A stretch of DNA of 64,000 nt from Aestuariimicrobium soli (lineage in GTDB: Bacteria; Actinomycetota; Actinomycetes; Propionibacteriales; Propionibacteriaceae). This document shows, piece after piece, positions 50,884 to 60,177 of the stretch (positions are counted from its first letter, which is position 1; every line of letters starts with the position of its first letter). The notes under the pieces were generated by a model, which worked only from the letters and a program-made list of their open reading frames with translations, was not told the DNA's origin and ran no database searches. The stretch spans positions 10,929 to 74,928 of the forward strand of contig NZ_JBPJSQ010000013.1 of the NCBI RefSeq assembly GCF_051192575.1, given 5' to 3'. A program made the translations under genes and the position numbers.

Positions 50884-52278
50884 ATGGCCGTCCTCATCTC
50901 CCAGCACCCCGCCGTCAAACCGCGGGTCAGCCCACGCCCCCCGTCGTCAGGCGCCACCGTGGGCGAGGGCATCGTCCGGGCCGTGGGCTGGGTGCTGCTG
51001 GCTGCCGCGGTCGCCGTCTTCCTGGCCGGCCGCACCGCGTACGGCTGGGACACCGTTCCCCGCGCGCTGACCAGTCTGGGCGCGATCGCCGGGCTGGTCG
51101 CGATGACGCTGTTCGTGATGATGGTCGCGCTCGCCGCCCGTATTCCGGTCGTCGACCGGGCCATCGGGCACGACGGCGCGCTGCGCCTGCACCGCGAGCT
51201 GGGGCTCGCCACATTCGCTGCCCTGGGCGCCCACGTCGTGCTGCTGGTCTCGGCGTGGGCCGCCACCGACGGCGGCTGGCTCGCCGGCCTGGCCGACCTG
51301 TGGGGCACCACCGACGTGGCGCTCGCCATCGCCGGCACCGGCCTGGCCCTGGTCGTCGGGCTCACCTCGGTGGCGGCGGCGCGCGCGGTGCTGCCGCGTG
51401 AGGTCTGGCACCTGATCCATCTGGCGAGCTACGCGGCCATCGGGCTCGCGGTGCCGCACCAGTTCACCACCGGAGGACTGCTGTCGTCCGGGCTGGCCAG
51501 GGACTACTGGGTGGTGCTGCTCTCGGCGACGGCCGCCGCCGTCGTCGCGTTCCGGGTGGTGCGCCCTTTGGTGGCCTCGTTCGAGCAGGGGCTCCGGGTC
51601 GTCCGCGTGCGCCCGGTCAGTCGCGACGCCGTCGAGATCACGATGACCGGACGACATCTCGACCGGTTGGGCGCCGCTCCCGGCCAGTTCCTGGGGTGGC
51701 GCTTCTGGGCGCCGGGGCTGTGGTGGCATCCCCACCCGTTCTCGCTGTCGTCCGCACCGAACGGGCACTCGCTGAGCATCACCGTGCGGGCCCTGGGTCG
51801 TGGCACCAGCGCGCTGCAACGCGTGCCGATCGGCACCCGGGTGAGCGTCGAGGGTCCCTTCGGACGATTCACCCCCCGCGTGCGCACCCGCCGTGCCGTG
51901 GTGCTCGCCGGCGCCGGGGTCGGCCTGGCCCCCCTCAAGTCACTGCTCGAGGCCCTCGACGTCGAGCCCGGACGAAGCCTCGTGCTGGCCCGCGGCTCGC
52001 GGCCCGACGACCTGGTGCATCTGGACGAGATCGCCGCCCTCTGCCGCGCCAAGGGTGCCCGGCTGGAGGTGCTCGTCGGCCCCCGCGGACCATCGTGGAC
52101 GCCATCGTGGGCGCCGGTGGGGACTCCGGCCGGGCACCTCGGCTCGCTCGCCCCGTGGCTGCCCGACTCCGACCTCTACGTCTGCGGCCCACCCGGCTGG
52201 ACGCAGGCCCTCATCGACGAGGCCACCCTCATCGGCCTCGACCCTGCCCACATCCATCACGAAAGGTTCTCCTGGTGA
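50884..52278 (+). CDS. Ferric-reductase-like transmembrane flavocytochrome
   Basis: A 464-residue protein. The N-terminal half has about six helices with histidines suited to haem (LHRELGLATFAALGAHVVLL and VWHLIHLASYAAIGLAVPH). The C-terminal half is a ferredoxin-NADP-reductase-type module with the FAD motif HPFSLSSAP, NAD-binding GAGVGLAPLKSLLEAL and YVCGPPGW. It moves electrons from NAD(P)H across the membrane. The ATG at 50884 is preferred to the longer frame. Overlap with the FMN-binding gene (GTGA) and ApbE gene next door suggests its electrons go to an extracellular flavoprotein. Confidence 0.86.
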   Translation: MAVLISQHPAVKPRVSPRPPSSGATVGEGIVRAVGWVLLAAAVAVFLAGRTAYGWDTVPRALTSLGAIAGLVAMTLFVMMVALAARIPVVDRAIGHDGALRLHRELGLATFAALGAHVVLLVSAWAATDGGWLAGLADLWGTTDVALAIAGTGLALVVGLTSVAAARAVLPREVWHLIHLASYAAIGLAVPHQFTTGGLLSSGLARDYWVVLLSATAAAVVAFRVVRPLVASFEQGLRVVRVRPVSRDAVEITMTGRHLDRLGAAPGQFLGWRFWAPGLWWHPHPFSLSSAPNGHSLSITVRALGRGTSALQRVPIGTRVSVEGPFGRFTPRVRTRRAVVLAGAGVGLAPLKSLLEALDVEPGRSLVLARGSRPDDLVHLDEIAALCRAKGARLEVLVGPRGPSWTPSWAPVGTPAGHLGSLAPWLPDSDLYVCGPPGWTQALIDEATLIGLDPAHIHHERFSW

Positions 52279-52733
52279 GCACTCGTTCAACCCTCGCCGC
52301 CCTCACCGCCGGGGCCGGCGTGCTCGCCTGGGGCTGGAGCCTGGGCGCCACGTCGTCCACCTCGTCGGTCACCCCGAGCCAGCCCCAGACCACACAGACC
52401 CAGACCACTCAGACCCAGAGCGGTCAGACCCAGACCAGCCAGGGCTCGTCCCTGAAGGACGGCACCTGGACCGGGCAGACCGTCACCCACCGCTACGGCT
52501 CGGTGACCGTCACCGTGGTGGTCACCAACGGCGCCATCGCCTCCCTCAGCGAAGACGTTGTCTCCGACGGTGACCACCACTCCGAACGCATCAACGACGA
52601 GGCCGTTCCGGTGCTGCGTCAGGAGGTGCTGGCCGCCAACTCCGCGCAGGTGAACACGGTCTCGGGGGGCACCTACACCAGCGAGGCCTACCTGCAGTCA
52701 CTGCAGAGCGCGCTGGACGAGGCCCGCGCATGA
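52275..52733 (+). CDS. Exported FMN-binding domain protein
   Basis: A 152-residue protein. Signal-anchor-like N-terminus (LAALTAGAGVLAWGWSLG), then a low-complexity Gln/Thr/Ser linker of 7-10 short repeats (about residues 34-58), then an FMN_bind domain (GSVTVTVVVTNGAIASL). The C-terminal N127-T-V-S-G-G-T133 fits the ApbE flavinylation consensus (Asp/Asn-x-x-Ser/Thr-Gly-Ala-Thr) apart from Gly for Ala, so T133 probably receives FMN. Start GTG overlaps the upstream stop; its stop overlaps apbE. It is the likely electron carrier outside the membrane. Confidence 0.84.
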   Translation: MSTRSTLAALTAGAGVLAWGWSLGATSSTSSVTPSQPQTTQTQTTQTQSGQTQTSQGSSLKDGTWTGQTVTHRYGSVTVTVVVTNGAIASLSEDVVSDGDHHSERINDEAVPVLRQEVLAANSAQVNTVSGGTYTSEAYLQSLQSALDEARA

Positions 52734-53527
52734 CGACCGCGGCGCACGACACCGAGCGGCTGGTCTTCCCGACCATGGGCACCGTCTGTTCGCTGGCGGT
52801 GCAGGGCGGGCTGGCACCCGACCTCGTCGACGAGGTGCGCGCGACGTTCACGACCCTGGACGAGCGCTTCAGTCTCTACCGGCCCACGTCGGAGGCGAGC
52901 AGGGTGAGCCGGCGCGAGCTGGCCTTCGCCGACGCCTCGCCCGAGTACCGGTCGGCGTACTGGGTCGCCCACGACTGGGGAACCCTGACCGACGGTGCCT
53001 TCAACCCGTTCCGCCTCGACGGCACCATCGACCTGCACGGGGTGGTCAAGGCCCTGGCCATGGATGCCACGGCCGAACTGCTGCGCGCCGTCGGCGACTG
53101 GTGCCTCAACGTGGGCGGTGACGTGCTCGCGCACGGGCGCCAGGACGAGCACCGCCCCTGGGTGGCTGGCATCGTCGACCCCGACGACCAGCAGGAACTG
53201 ATCAGTCAGGTCGAGCTCAGCGGTGACCTGCCGGCCGTGGCGACCTCGGGCACGGCGCTGCGCGGGGAGCACATCTGGCGACTGCCGGCCGACCGTGACC
53301 CGGCCTTCCACGCCAGCCATGCGCAGGGGCACGACCCGGGCATCGTGCACCGGTTTCGGCAGGTCAGCGTGCACGCCACCGACATCGTCACGGCCGACGT
53401 GTTGGCCACGGCCATTCTCGCCGGCGGCCGGGCGACGCTACGAGCCGTCACGGCCGAGCACCAGATCGAGGTCTTGGCGATCGGCGAGGGCGGCGACCTG
53501 TGGGCCACCCCCGGGTTCCGCACCTGA
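52730..53527 (+). CDS. apbE: ApbE-type FAD:protein FMN transferase
   Basis: A 265-residue protein that transfers FMN from FAD to a Thr/Ser of a target. Family features: FPTMGTVCSLAVQ, LTDGAFNPF, WCLNVGGDVLAHG (the NxGGD motif), VATSGTALRGEHI and HATDIVTADVLATAILAGG. No signal peptide or lipobox is seen; many ApbE proteins are exported lipoproteins, so this one may act before export or use an unclear anchor. It is short for the family. ATGA overlap with the FMN-binding gene ties the two together. Confidence 0.88.
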   Translation: MTTAAHDTERLVFPTMGTVCSLAVQGGLAPDLVDEVRATFTTLDERFSLYRPTSEASRVSRRELAFADASPEYRSAYWVAHDWGTLTDGAFNPFRLDGTIDLHGVVKALAMDATAELLRAVGDWCLNVGGDVLAHGRQDEHRPWVAGIVDPDDQQELISQVELSGDLPAVATSGTALRGEHIWRLPADRDPAFHASHAQGHDPGIVHRFRQVSVHATDIVTADVLATAILAGGRATLRAVTAEHQIEVLAIGEGGDLWATPGFRT

Positions 53528-53550
53528 GGGTCGTCCCAACCGCCCATGAC

Positions 53551-53625
53551 CGCCACAACCGGCACGCGGGCTTCGTGCACCCCCTCAACAAGGCGTCCGA
53601 CGTAGCCCGCGTGCGGGTTGTGGCG
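53551..53625. repeat. Palindromic repeat element, copy 2 (right of flavinylation cassette)
   Basis: A 75-base element with 20-bp arms and one mismatch (right arm starts CCCGCGTGCGGG). Its interior (GGCTTCGTGC, CAACAAGG) matches the reverse complement of the copy at 49749-49827. It starts 24 bases after the apbE stop. Confidence 0.78.
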
Positions 53626-53627
53626 CT

Positions 53628-53691
53628 GATTGCCCAAGAAACGGATTGCCCAAGAAACGGATTACCCAGAAAGCTGATTGCCCAGAAAACG
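53628..53691. repeat. Four tandem 16-bp repeats
   Basis: GATTGCCCAAGAAACG occurs twice exactly (53628-53643, 53644-53659), followed by two diverged copies (53660-53675, 53676-53691). It is AT-richer than its surroundings and lies directly after the palindromic element and before the gltA terminator. Confidence 0.85.
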
Positions 53692-53734
53692 GACGAACCC
53701 CCGGGCACCGCTGGGGTGCACCGGGGGTTCGTCC
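53691..53734. terminator. Hairpin terminator after gltA (and apbE)
   Basis: A 14-bp stem with arms GGACGAACCCCCGG and its complement, with a further inner GCACC/GGTGC pairing. It lies 19 bases past the gltA stop (minus strand). Confidence 0.75.
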
Positions 53735-53752
53735 GTGCTGGGGGAGTGCGGC

Positions 53753-55039
<1,287 letters not shown>

Positions 55040-55285
55040 CGCTTCCGCTTCCTCCTTGAACCGTTGACCACGGGGATATCGCACGCCAGCTGCTGTGCGC
55101 AGACGGTGGTCCAGTGAGGTCGACCCTACCGTGGGGGCCAGCAGGGCGAAAACTCCCGCTGAGCGGTGATGGACGCTGAATCGGACGGTGCGCGTTCGCC
55201 GATCGCGGAACCCGGTCGGGTGTGGGCTCGGGCGATGCACCCGGAAGTTGGGGTGCGTGCCCGGGTAGCTGGCACAGTGGGGTAC

Positions 55286-56167
55286 GTGGCCAAGTTGATC
55301 ACTGAGCAGACCCTGATGGATCACGTGCTGCGCCTGGGCGACAACCATCCCCCGATCGCCCTCGAATCCGCCGACCGGACGATTTACCGCCCCGACCTCG
55401 TGCGCGAGCGCTTCGCCGGGGTCATCGACTACCTCGCCCGCGTCGAGCTCGAGGTCGACCGCAACGTGCTCGAGCTGTTGACGATCCTTCCCGAGGTCTC
55501 GGAGGTCGACCGCCTGTTCTACCAGGACATCTGGTACGGCCAGGAGATGGCCCACGGGTACCTGCTCGACCAGTTGCAGGTCGACCTGGGGCTGCCGCCG
55601 GCGAACGCGTTCATGACGGTTCCGCTGCGCATGAAGCTGCTGGGGGCGATGGCCCATCTGGAACCGATGCTCGAGATCAGTCGCTTCCTCTACTACCTCA
55701 CCGGCGCCTCCACCGAGCGCCAGGCCGTGCTGGCCTACTCGTCCCTCATCAAGGAGCTCGAGCAGATGGGTGAGCACGCGATCGCGAAGACCGTCATCCA
55801 CCCCATCAAGCAGCAGGAGCCCGGTCACTTCGCCTTCTACCAGATGTCGGCCACCAAGATGATCCAGGACGAGGTGCTGGCCCCCTGGCAGTTGTTCGTC
55901 GCCCAGCAACTGCGGTCGAAGAGCTTCACGCTGGTCGGCGTCGACTACGTCAAGAAGTACAAGGCCGACATGGGTGGGGTGATCGTCGGCCTCAGCTACG
56001 ACGAGGAGCTCGAGGTCTACGCCCGTGAGCTCGGACGACTCGAGGCCCGGCTGCTGTGGGCCAACGAGAAGGGCATGGAGTTCCCTCCCTACTTCCTGAA
56101 GGCGCTGCGGGAGTCGCTGGAGATGTATCGCGGGCAGGGCAACTTCGACCGCCCCCGCTTCGCCTGA
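55286..56167 (+). CDS. Predicted ferritin-like di-iron protein, function unknown
   Basis: A 293-residue, mostly helical protein that I do not recognise as a named enzyme. Two ExxH motifs, typical of ferritin-like four-helix bundles, are seen: IWYGQEMAHGYLLDQL and KQQEPGHFAFYQM. Single carboxylates in VELEVDRNVLELL and KELEQMGEHAIAK could complete a two-iron site. Relatives with this pattern include oxygenases and desaturases. GTG at 55286 chosen; the frame opens at 55166 with an implausible Arg/Pro-rich start. It is divergent from gltA across a 246-base gap that shows no other gene. Confidence 0.7.
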   Translation: MAKLITEQTLMDHVLRLGDNHPPIALESADRTIYRPDLVRERFAGVIDYLARVELEVDRNVLELLTILPEVSEVDRLFYQDIWYGQEMAHGYLLDQLQVDLGLPPANAFMTVPLRMKLLGAMAHLEPMLEISRFLYYLTGASTERQAVLAYSSLIKELEQMGEHAIAKTVIHPIKQQEPGHFAFYQMSATKMIQDEVLAPWQLFVAQQLRSKSFTLVGVDYVKKYKADMGGVIVGLSYDEELEVYARELGRLEARLLWANEKGMEFPPYFLKALRESLEMYRGQGNFDRPRFA

Positions 56168-56229
56168 GGAGCCCGGCGGCCCGGGAATGGGGGTGCCCCG
56201 CCCTTGTCGGGTGTGGAAGCCTTGGAGGC

Positions 56230-56736
56230 ATGAAGAAGTTGTCGGCCGACGAGATCCGGGGCTCGTTCGTGAACTGCTCCAAGGGCGTCGCTCAGCGGCT
56301 GACGCTCCCCGACCTCGACACCACTCCGTGGTCGCGACTCGACCTGCTGGGCTGGCTCGACCCCAGTGGCAGCGGCACCGCGTACCTGGTCACCGAACGG
56401 GTCTCCCTCGAGACGGGCGAGTCGTCCCCCATCGGCTTCGTGCTGCGGCAGGCCAAGGGGACCGGCGTGAAGCGGCAGAGCATGTGCTCGCTGTGCACCA
56501 CCGTGCACTCCAGCTCCGACGTGGCGCTGATGACGGCCGCGCGCCCGGGTGCGAGTGGTCGGGCCGGGAACACCCGCGGCAACTACCTGTGCGCCGACCT
56601 GGCCTGCTCGCTCTACGTGCGTGGCCTGAAGAAGCCGGCGCGGGTGCAACCGCACGAGACCATCACGGAGGACGAGAGAATCTTCAGGTTGCGCACGAAC
56701 CTGAGCTCGTTCGTGGAGCGGCTCGCGGCCGAGTGA
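56230..56736 (+). CDS. FBP-domain (EF-G-binding, zinc-finger) protein
   Basis: A 168-residue protein like the FBP/FusB-type family. The N-terminal helices are followed by PWSRLDLLGWLDPSGSG and a treble-clef zinc module: MCSLCTTVH and CADLACSLYVRGLKKP, with four cysteines (about 86, 89, 119-125). Such proteins bind elongation factor G and rescue stalled ribosomes; FusB itself gives fusidic acid resistance, but most actinobacterial relatives are housekeeping. GGAGG sits close before ATG 56230. Between the di-iron protein and the protease, all on the plus strand. Confidence 0.83.
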   Translation: MKKLSADEIRGSFVNCSKGVAQRLTLPDLDTTPWSRLDLLGWLDPSGSGTAYLVTERVSLETGESSPIGFVLRQAKGTGVKRQSMCSLCTTVHSSSDVALMTAARPGASGRAGNTRGNYLCADLACSLYVRGLKKPARVQPHETITEDERIFRLRTNLSSFVERLAAE

Positions 56737-56888
56737 GCGCTGGCGCGGCCTGGGCGGGTCGTCCGGCGGTTGTGACGGACTGGTAACAGCTGCCGACAAA
56801 TCTGCCCGAATCGTGGACACGGGGCGAAGCGCTGGCCTAGGTTCGGCCCATCGATTCCGTCAAAGCCGACCCACCGAAAGGTGACCCC

Positions 56889-59800
56889 GTGCGCAAGAAA
56901 CTCCCCGTGCTGCTCGGTGTCGGTGTGCTCGCGTTGGTCTTCCCGACCACCGCGCATGCCGAGCCCGTCAACAACACCAAGCATTTCGAGACTGTGGCGG
57001 GGGGCACCAAGGTGCCCTCCGAGTTCCGTCCCGGTGCTGCGAACCCCGACGCCAAGGTCAAGGTCATCGTGCAGATGACCAGCGACCCGGTGGCCGTCGT
57101 CGAGTCCCAGCAGGGAACGCTCTCGAAGAGCGAGAAGGCCCAGCTGCGGGCCTCGCTCAAGTCAGGCCAGGAAGGCGTCGTCAAGGCCGTCAAGGCCAAG
57201 GGCGGTCGCGTCGAGGCCCAGATGCAGTCCGCCTTCAACGGCGTCAAGGTGCAGGTGAAGCGTTCCGACGTGGCCAGCCTCGCCGCACTGCCGGGCGTCA
57301 AGAGCATCAAGTCGGTGACCACCTACACCATCGACAACGCCACCTCGGTGCCCTTCCTCGGCGCCCCGCAGGCGTGGGAGTCGACCGGCAAGACCGGCAA
57401 GGGCGTCAAGGTCGCCATCATCGACACCGGTATCGACTACACCCACGCCGACTTCGGCGGGCCCGGCACCCAGGCCGCCTACGACACGGCCCACGCCGCC
57501 GAGACCGAGGCCGCCAACCCGGCCTGGTTCGGCCCGGATGCCCCCCGCGTCAAGGGCGGCATCGACCTGGTCGGTGACGACTACAACGCCAACGTGGCTG
57601 GCTCGGTGCCCAAGCCCGATGCCAACCCGCTCGACTGCAACGGGCACGGCTCGCACGTGGCCGGAAGCGCGGCCGGTGGCGGCGTGAACGCCGATGGCAC
57701 CAGCTACGCCGGCCCCTACGACACCTCCACCACCTCGAAGACCTGGAAGGTCGGGCCGGGTGTCGCTCCCGAGGCCGACCTGTACGGCGTCCGCGTGTTC
57801 GGCTGCGAGGGCTCCACCGATGTGACCGTCGAGGCCATCGACTGGGCCGTTGCCAACGACATGGACGTGATCAACATGTCGCTCGGCTCGACCTACGGTC
57901 GCGGTGACGACGCCTCGGCCGAGGCCGCGTCGAACGCCGCCGCTGCCGGTGTCGTGGTCGTCACCTCGGCCGGCAACTCCGGTGGCAACCCCTACATGGT
58001 CGGCTCCCCGTCGACCGGCAAGGGCGTCATCTCGGTGGCCGCCATCGACTCGACCGCTTCGTTCCCCGGAGCCAAGCTCACCGTCGCCGGCCAGACCATC
58101 GAGGCCGTCAACGCCAACGGGGCCACCCTGCCTTCGACGCGGATGAACATCGTCGTGCTGAAGGACGATCCCGCGACCTCGGCCAACGAGGCGCTGGGTT
58201 GTGCGGCTTCCGACTACACCTTGGCCGGCGTCTCGGCCGATCCGGCGGCACCCGCCCAGGTTGCGGTCGTGAGCCGCGGCACCTGCGCCCGCGTCGCCAA
58301 GGCGATCTTCGGCCAGCAGGCCGGGGCCGACGCCGTGATCATGGTGAACACCGACGGCTCGCTGCCCCCCTTCGAGGGACCCATCACCGAGAACCCCGAT
58401 GACGGCACCCCCTACACGGTGACGATTCCGTTCCTCGGCGTGAAGTCGACCAATGGTCCGCTGCTGGCCAGCAACGCCGGTCAGGCGCTCGCCATGGAGG
58501 CCGCCCAGATCCAGAACCCGGGCTTCCGTCAGGCCGCCTCGTTCTCGTCGGGTGGAGCCGCCAACGGTTCGTCCGCCCTGAAGCCCAGCGTCTCGGCGCC
58601 GGGTGTCTCGATCGTCTCGGCGGGAGTGGGCACCGGCAACGGCGCCGCGACCCTGTCGGGCACCTCGATGGCTGCCCCGCACACGGCCGGTGTGGCCGCG
58701 CTCGCGGTGCAGGCGCACCCGACCTGGAGCGGTCAGGACATCACCAATGCCCTGGTCACCACCTCCGACGCCGATCAGCTGACCGACTACCGACTCACCC
58801 GCGAGGGCAACGGACTGGTCGACATCAAGCAGCTGCTGAGCACCTCCGTGTTCGCCTCCGGCGACGCCTGGCGGGCCAACGGCGAGAAGTCGACCGAGCC
58901 CTCGCTGAGCTTCGGCTTCGCCGAGTTCGGCAAGAACTACTCGCAGACGAAGACCGTCAGCCTGACCAACAAGGGCACCGCGCCGCGCACCTTCTCGCTG
59001 TCGTCGGCGGCCTCGCCGCAGTCGCAGAAGGCCACCGTGGGCATCTCGCCCTCGAAGGTCACCGTCGCGCCGGGCAAGACCGTGAAGGTCGATGTCACCC
59101 TCTCGGTGAAGGCGTCCGACATTCCGGCCTCGACCGGTGGGGACGACCAGTGGGCCTTCCACGAGGTGTCGGGACGCATCCTGGCCACCTCGGGTGACGA
59201 CACCCTCGCGGTGCCGTACCTGCTGGTGCCGCGTTCGACCAGCGACATGTCGGCCTCGCTCAAGGGTCAGCTCGACCTGAACAAGACCAGCGCGACCGTC
59301 TCGGTGAAGAACGGTAAGTCCGCGGCCGGAAGCGCCGACTTCTACACCCTGGGCCTGACCGACAAGCAGGACTCGTCCAAGGTCTACGGCGGGGTCGACC
59401 TGCGCGCCGCCGGCGTGCAGTCGTTCGCCGACGGTGACGACCAGCTGCTGGTGTTCGCCGTCAACTCCTGGACCCGTTCCTCGAACGCGGCCACCGTGGA
59501 GTACGACGTCGTCCTCGACACCAACGGTGACGGCCAGGCCGACAAGATCGTCTTCTCGGTCGACTCGGGCCTGATCCGGGCGGACGATCCCAACGGCCTC
59601 ACGGAGGTGTTCGTCTACGACGTCGCCACCCGCGGCCTCAGCGCTGCCGGCTTCCTCGCCCAGGCGCCGACCGACTCGTCCACGGTGTTGCTGCCGGTCT
59701 ACGCCAGCGACCTCGGGGTGACCTCGTCGACGGGTGCCTTCGCGTACTCGGTGGCGAGCTACTCCATCGAGGACAGCGCGGTCAGCGACGAGATGAATGG

Positions 59801-59996
59801 CGCGGCCACCTACAACCCGTGGAAGAAGGCCATCTCGGATGGCGCCTTCGTCGAGTTGAACTCCGGTGCGAAGAGTGACGTCAAGGTCGCCATCGACCCG
59901 GCGGCGGCGAAGGCCACCAAGCCGGCCGGTGTGATGGTCGTGGCCTACGAGAACGGCGCCGGTCAGGGCGAGGCCCTGCTGGTTCCGGTCAAGTGA
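56889..59996 (+). CDS. Secreted subtilisin-like serine protease (S8) with PA insert
   Basis: A 1,035-residue exported protease. Signal peptide MRKKLPVLLGVGVLALVFPT...AHA (cleavage near 24), an I9-type propeptide with VKVIVQM, then the catalytic triad: D179 in VAIIDTGIDYTHADF, H253 in NGHGSHVAGS and S593 in SGTSMAAPHTAG. A PA-type insertion (about residues 400-560) lies between the latter two. A fibronectin-like C-terminal region follows. It is a cell-surface or secreted peptide-degrading enzyme. GTG start after GAAAGGTGA. A good terminator follows. Confidence 0.92.
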   Translation: MRKKLPVLLGVGVLALVFPTTAHAEPVNNTKHFETVAGGTKVPSEFRPGAANPDAKVKVIVQMTSDPVAVVESQQGTLSKSEKAQLRASLKSGQEGVVKAVKAKGGRVEAQMQSAFNGVKVQVKRSDVASLAALPGVKSIKSVTTYTIDNATSVPFLGAPQAWESTGKTGKGVKVAIIDTGIDYTHADFGGPGTQAAYDTAHAAETEAANPAWFGPDAPRVKGGIDLVGDDYNANVAGSVPKPDANPLDCNGHGSHVAGSAAGGGVNADGTSYAGPYDTSTTSKTWKVGPGVAPEADLYGVRVFGCEGSTDVTVEAIDWAVANDMDVINMSLGSTYGRGDDASAEAASNAAAAGVVVVTSAGNSGGNPYMVGSPSTGKGVISVAAIDSTASFPGAKLTVAGQTIEAVNANGATLPSTRMNIVVLKDDPATSANEALGCAASDYTLAGVSADPAAPAQVAVVSRGTCARVAKAIFGQQAGADAVIMVNTDGSLPPFEGPITENPDDGTPYTVTIPFLGVKSTNGPLLASNAGQALAMEAAQIQNPGFRQAASFSSGGAANGSSALKPSVSAPGVSIVSAGVGTGNGAATLSGTSMAAPHTAGVAALAVQAHPTWSGQDITNALVTTSDADQLTDYRLTREGNGLVDIKQLLSTSVFASGDAWRANGEKSTEPSLSFGFAEFGKNYSQTKTVSLTNKGTAPRTFSLSSAASPQSQKATVGISPSKVTVAPGKTVKVDVTLSVKASDIPASTGGDDQWAFHEVSGRILATSGDDTLAVPYLLVPRSTSDMSASLKGQLDLNKTSATVSVKNGKSAAGSADFYTLGLTDKQDSSKVYGGVDLRAAGVQSFADGDDQLLVFAVNSWTRSSNAATVEYDVVLDTNGDGQADKIVFSVDSGLIRADDPNGLTEVFVYDVATRGLSAAGFLAQAPTDSSTVLLPVYASDLGVTSSTGAFAYSVASYSIEDSAVSDEMNGAATYNPWKKAISDGAFVELNSGAKSDVKVAIDPAAAKATKPAGVMVVAYENGAGQGEALLVPVK

Positions 59997-60026
59997 GGCT
60001 GATCGGCCGAGGTTGAACCTCTGACA

Positions 60027-60063
60027 CAGAACCCCCGGGACTCACCGAGTCCCGGGGGTTCTG
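60027..60063. terminator. Terminator after the S8 protease
   Basis: A 17-bp perfect stem (left arm CAGAACCCCCGGGACTC) with a 3-base loop, 31 bases past the stop at 59996, ending in TTCTG rather than a T-run. Confidence 0.85.
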
Positions 60064-60136
60064 CGTTGCCGACGGCACGAGCGTCCGCACCTGTCCGCCG
60101 ATCGAGGAGGAGCGAGGGACGAGCGTCCCCAACCCC

Positions 60137-60175
60137 CGCTGATCGAGGAGGAGCGAGGAACGAGCGACGTGTCGA
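60137..60175 (-). repeat. Dispersed 39-bp repeat, copy 3 (inverted)
   Basis: The reverse complement of the copies at 31040 and 45206, with two mismatches. A partial tandem copy is at about 60099-60126. It lies directly after the stop of the APH-fold kinase gene. Confidence 0.85.
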
Positions 60176-60177
60176 GA

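Noticed and set aside
57162..59162. 666-codon frame opposite the S8 protease
   Set aside because: Antisense shadow; no motif, and the plus-strand protease has a complete catalytic triad.
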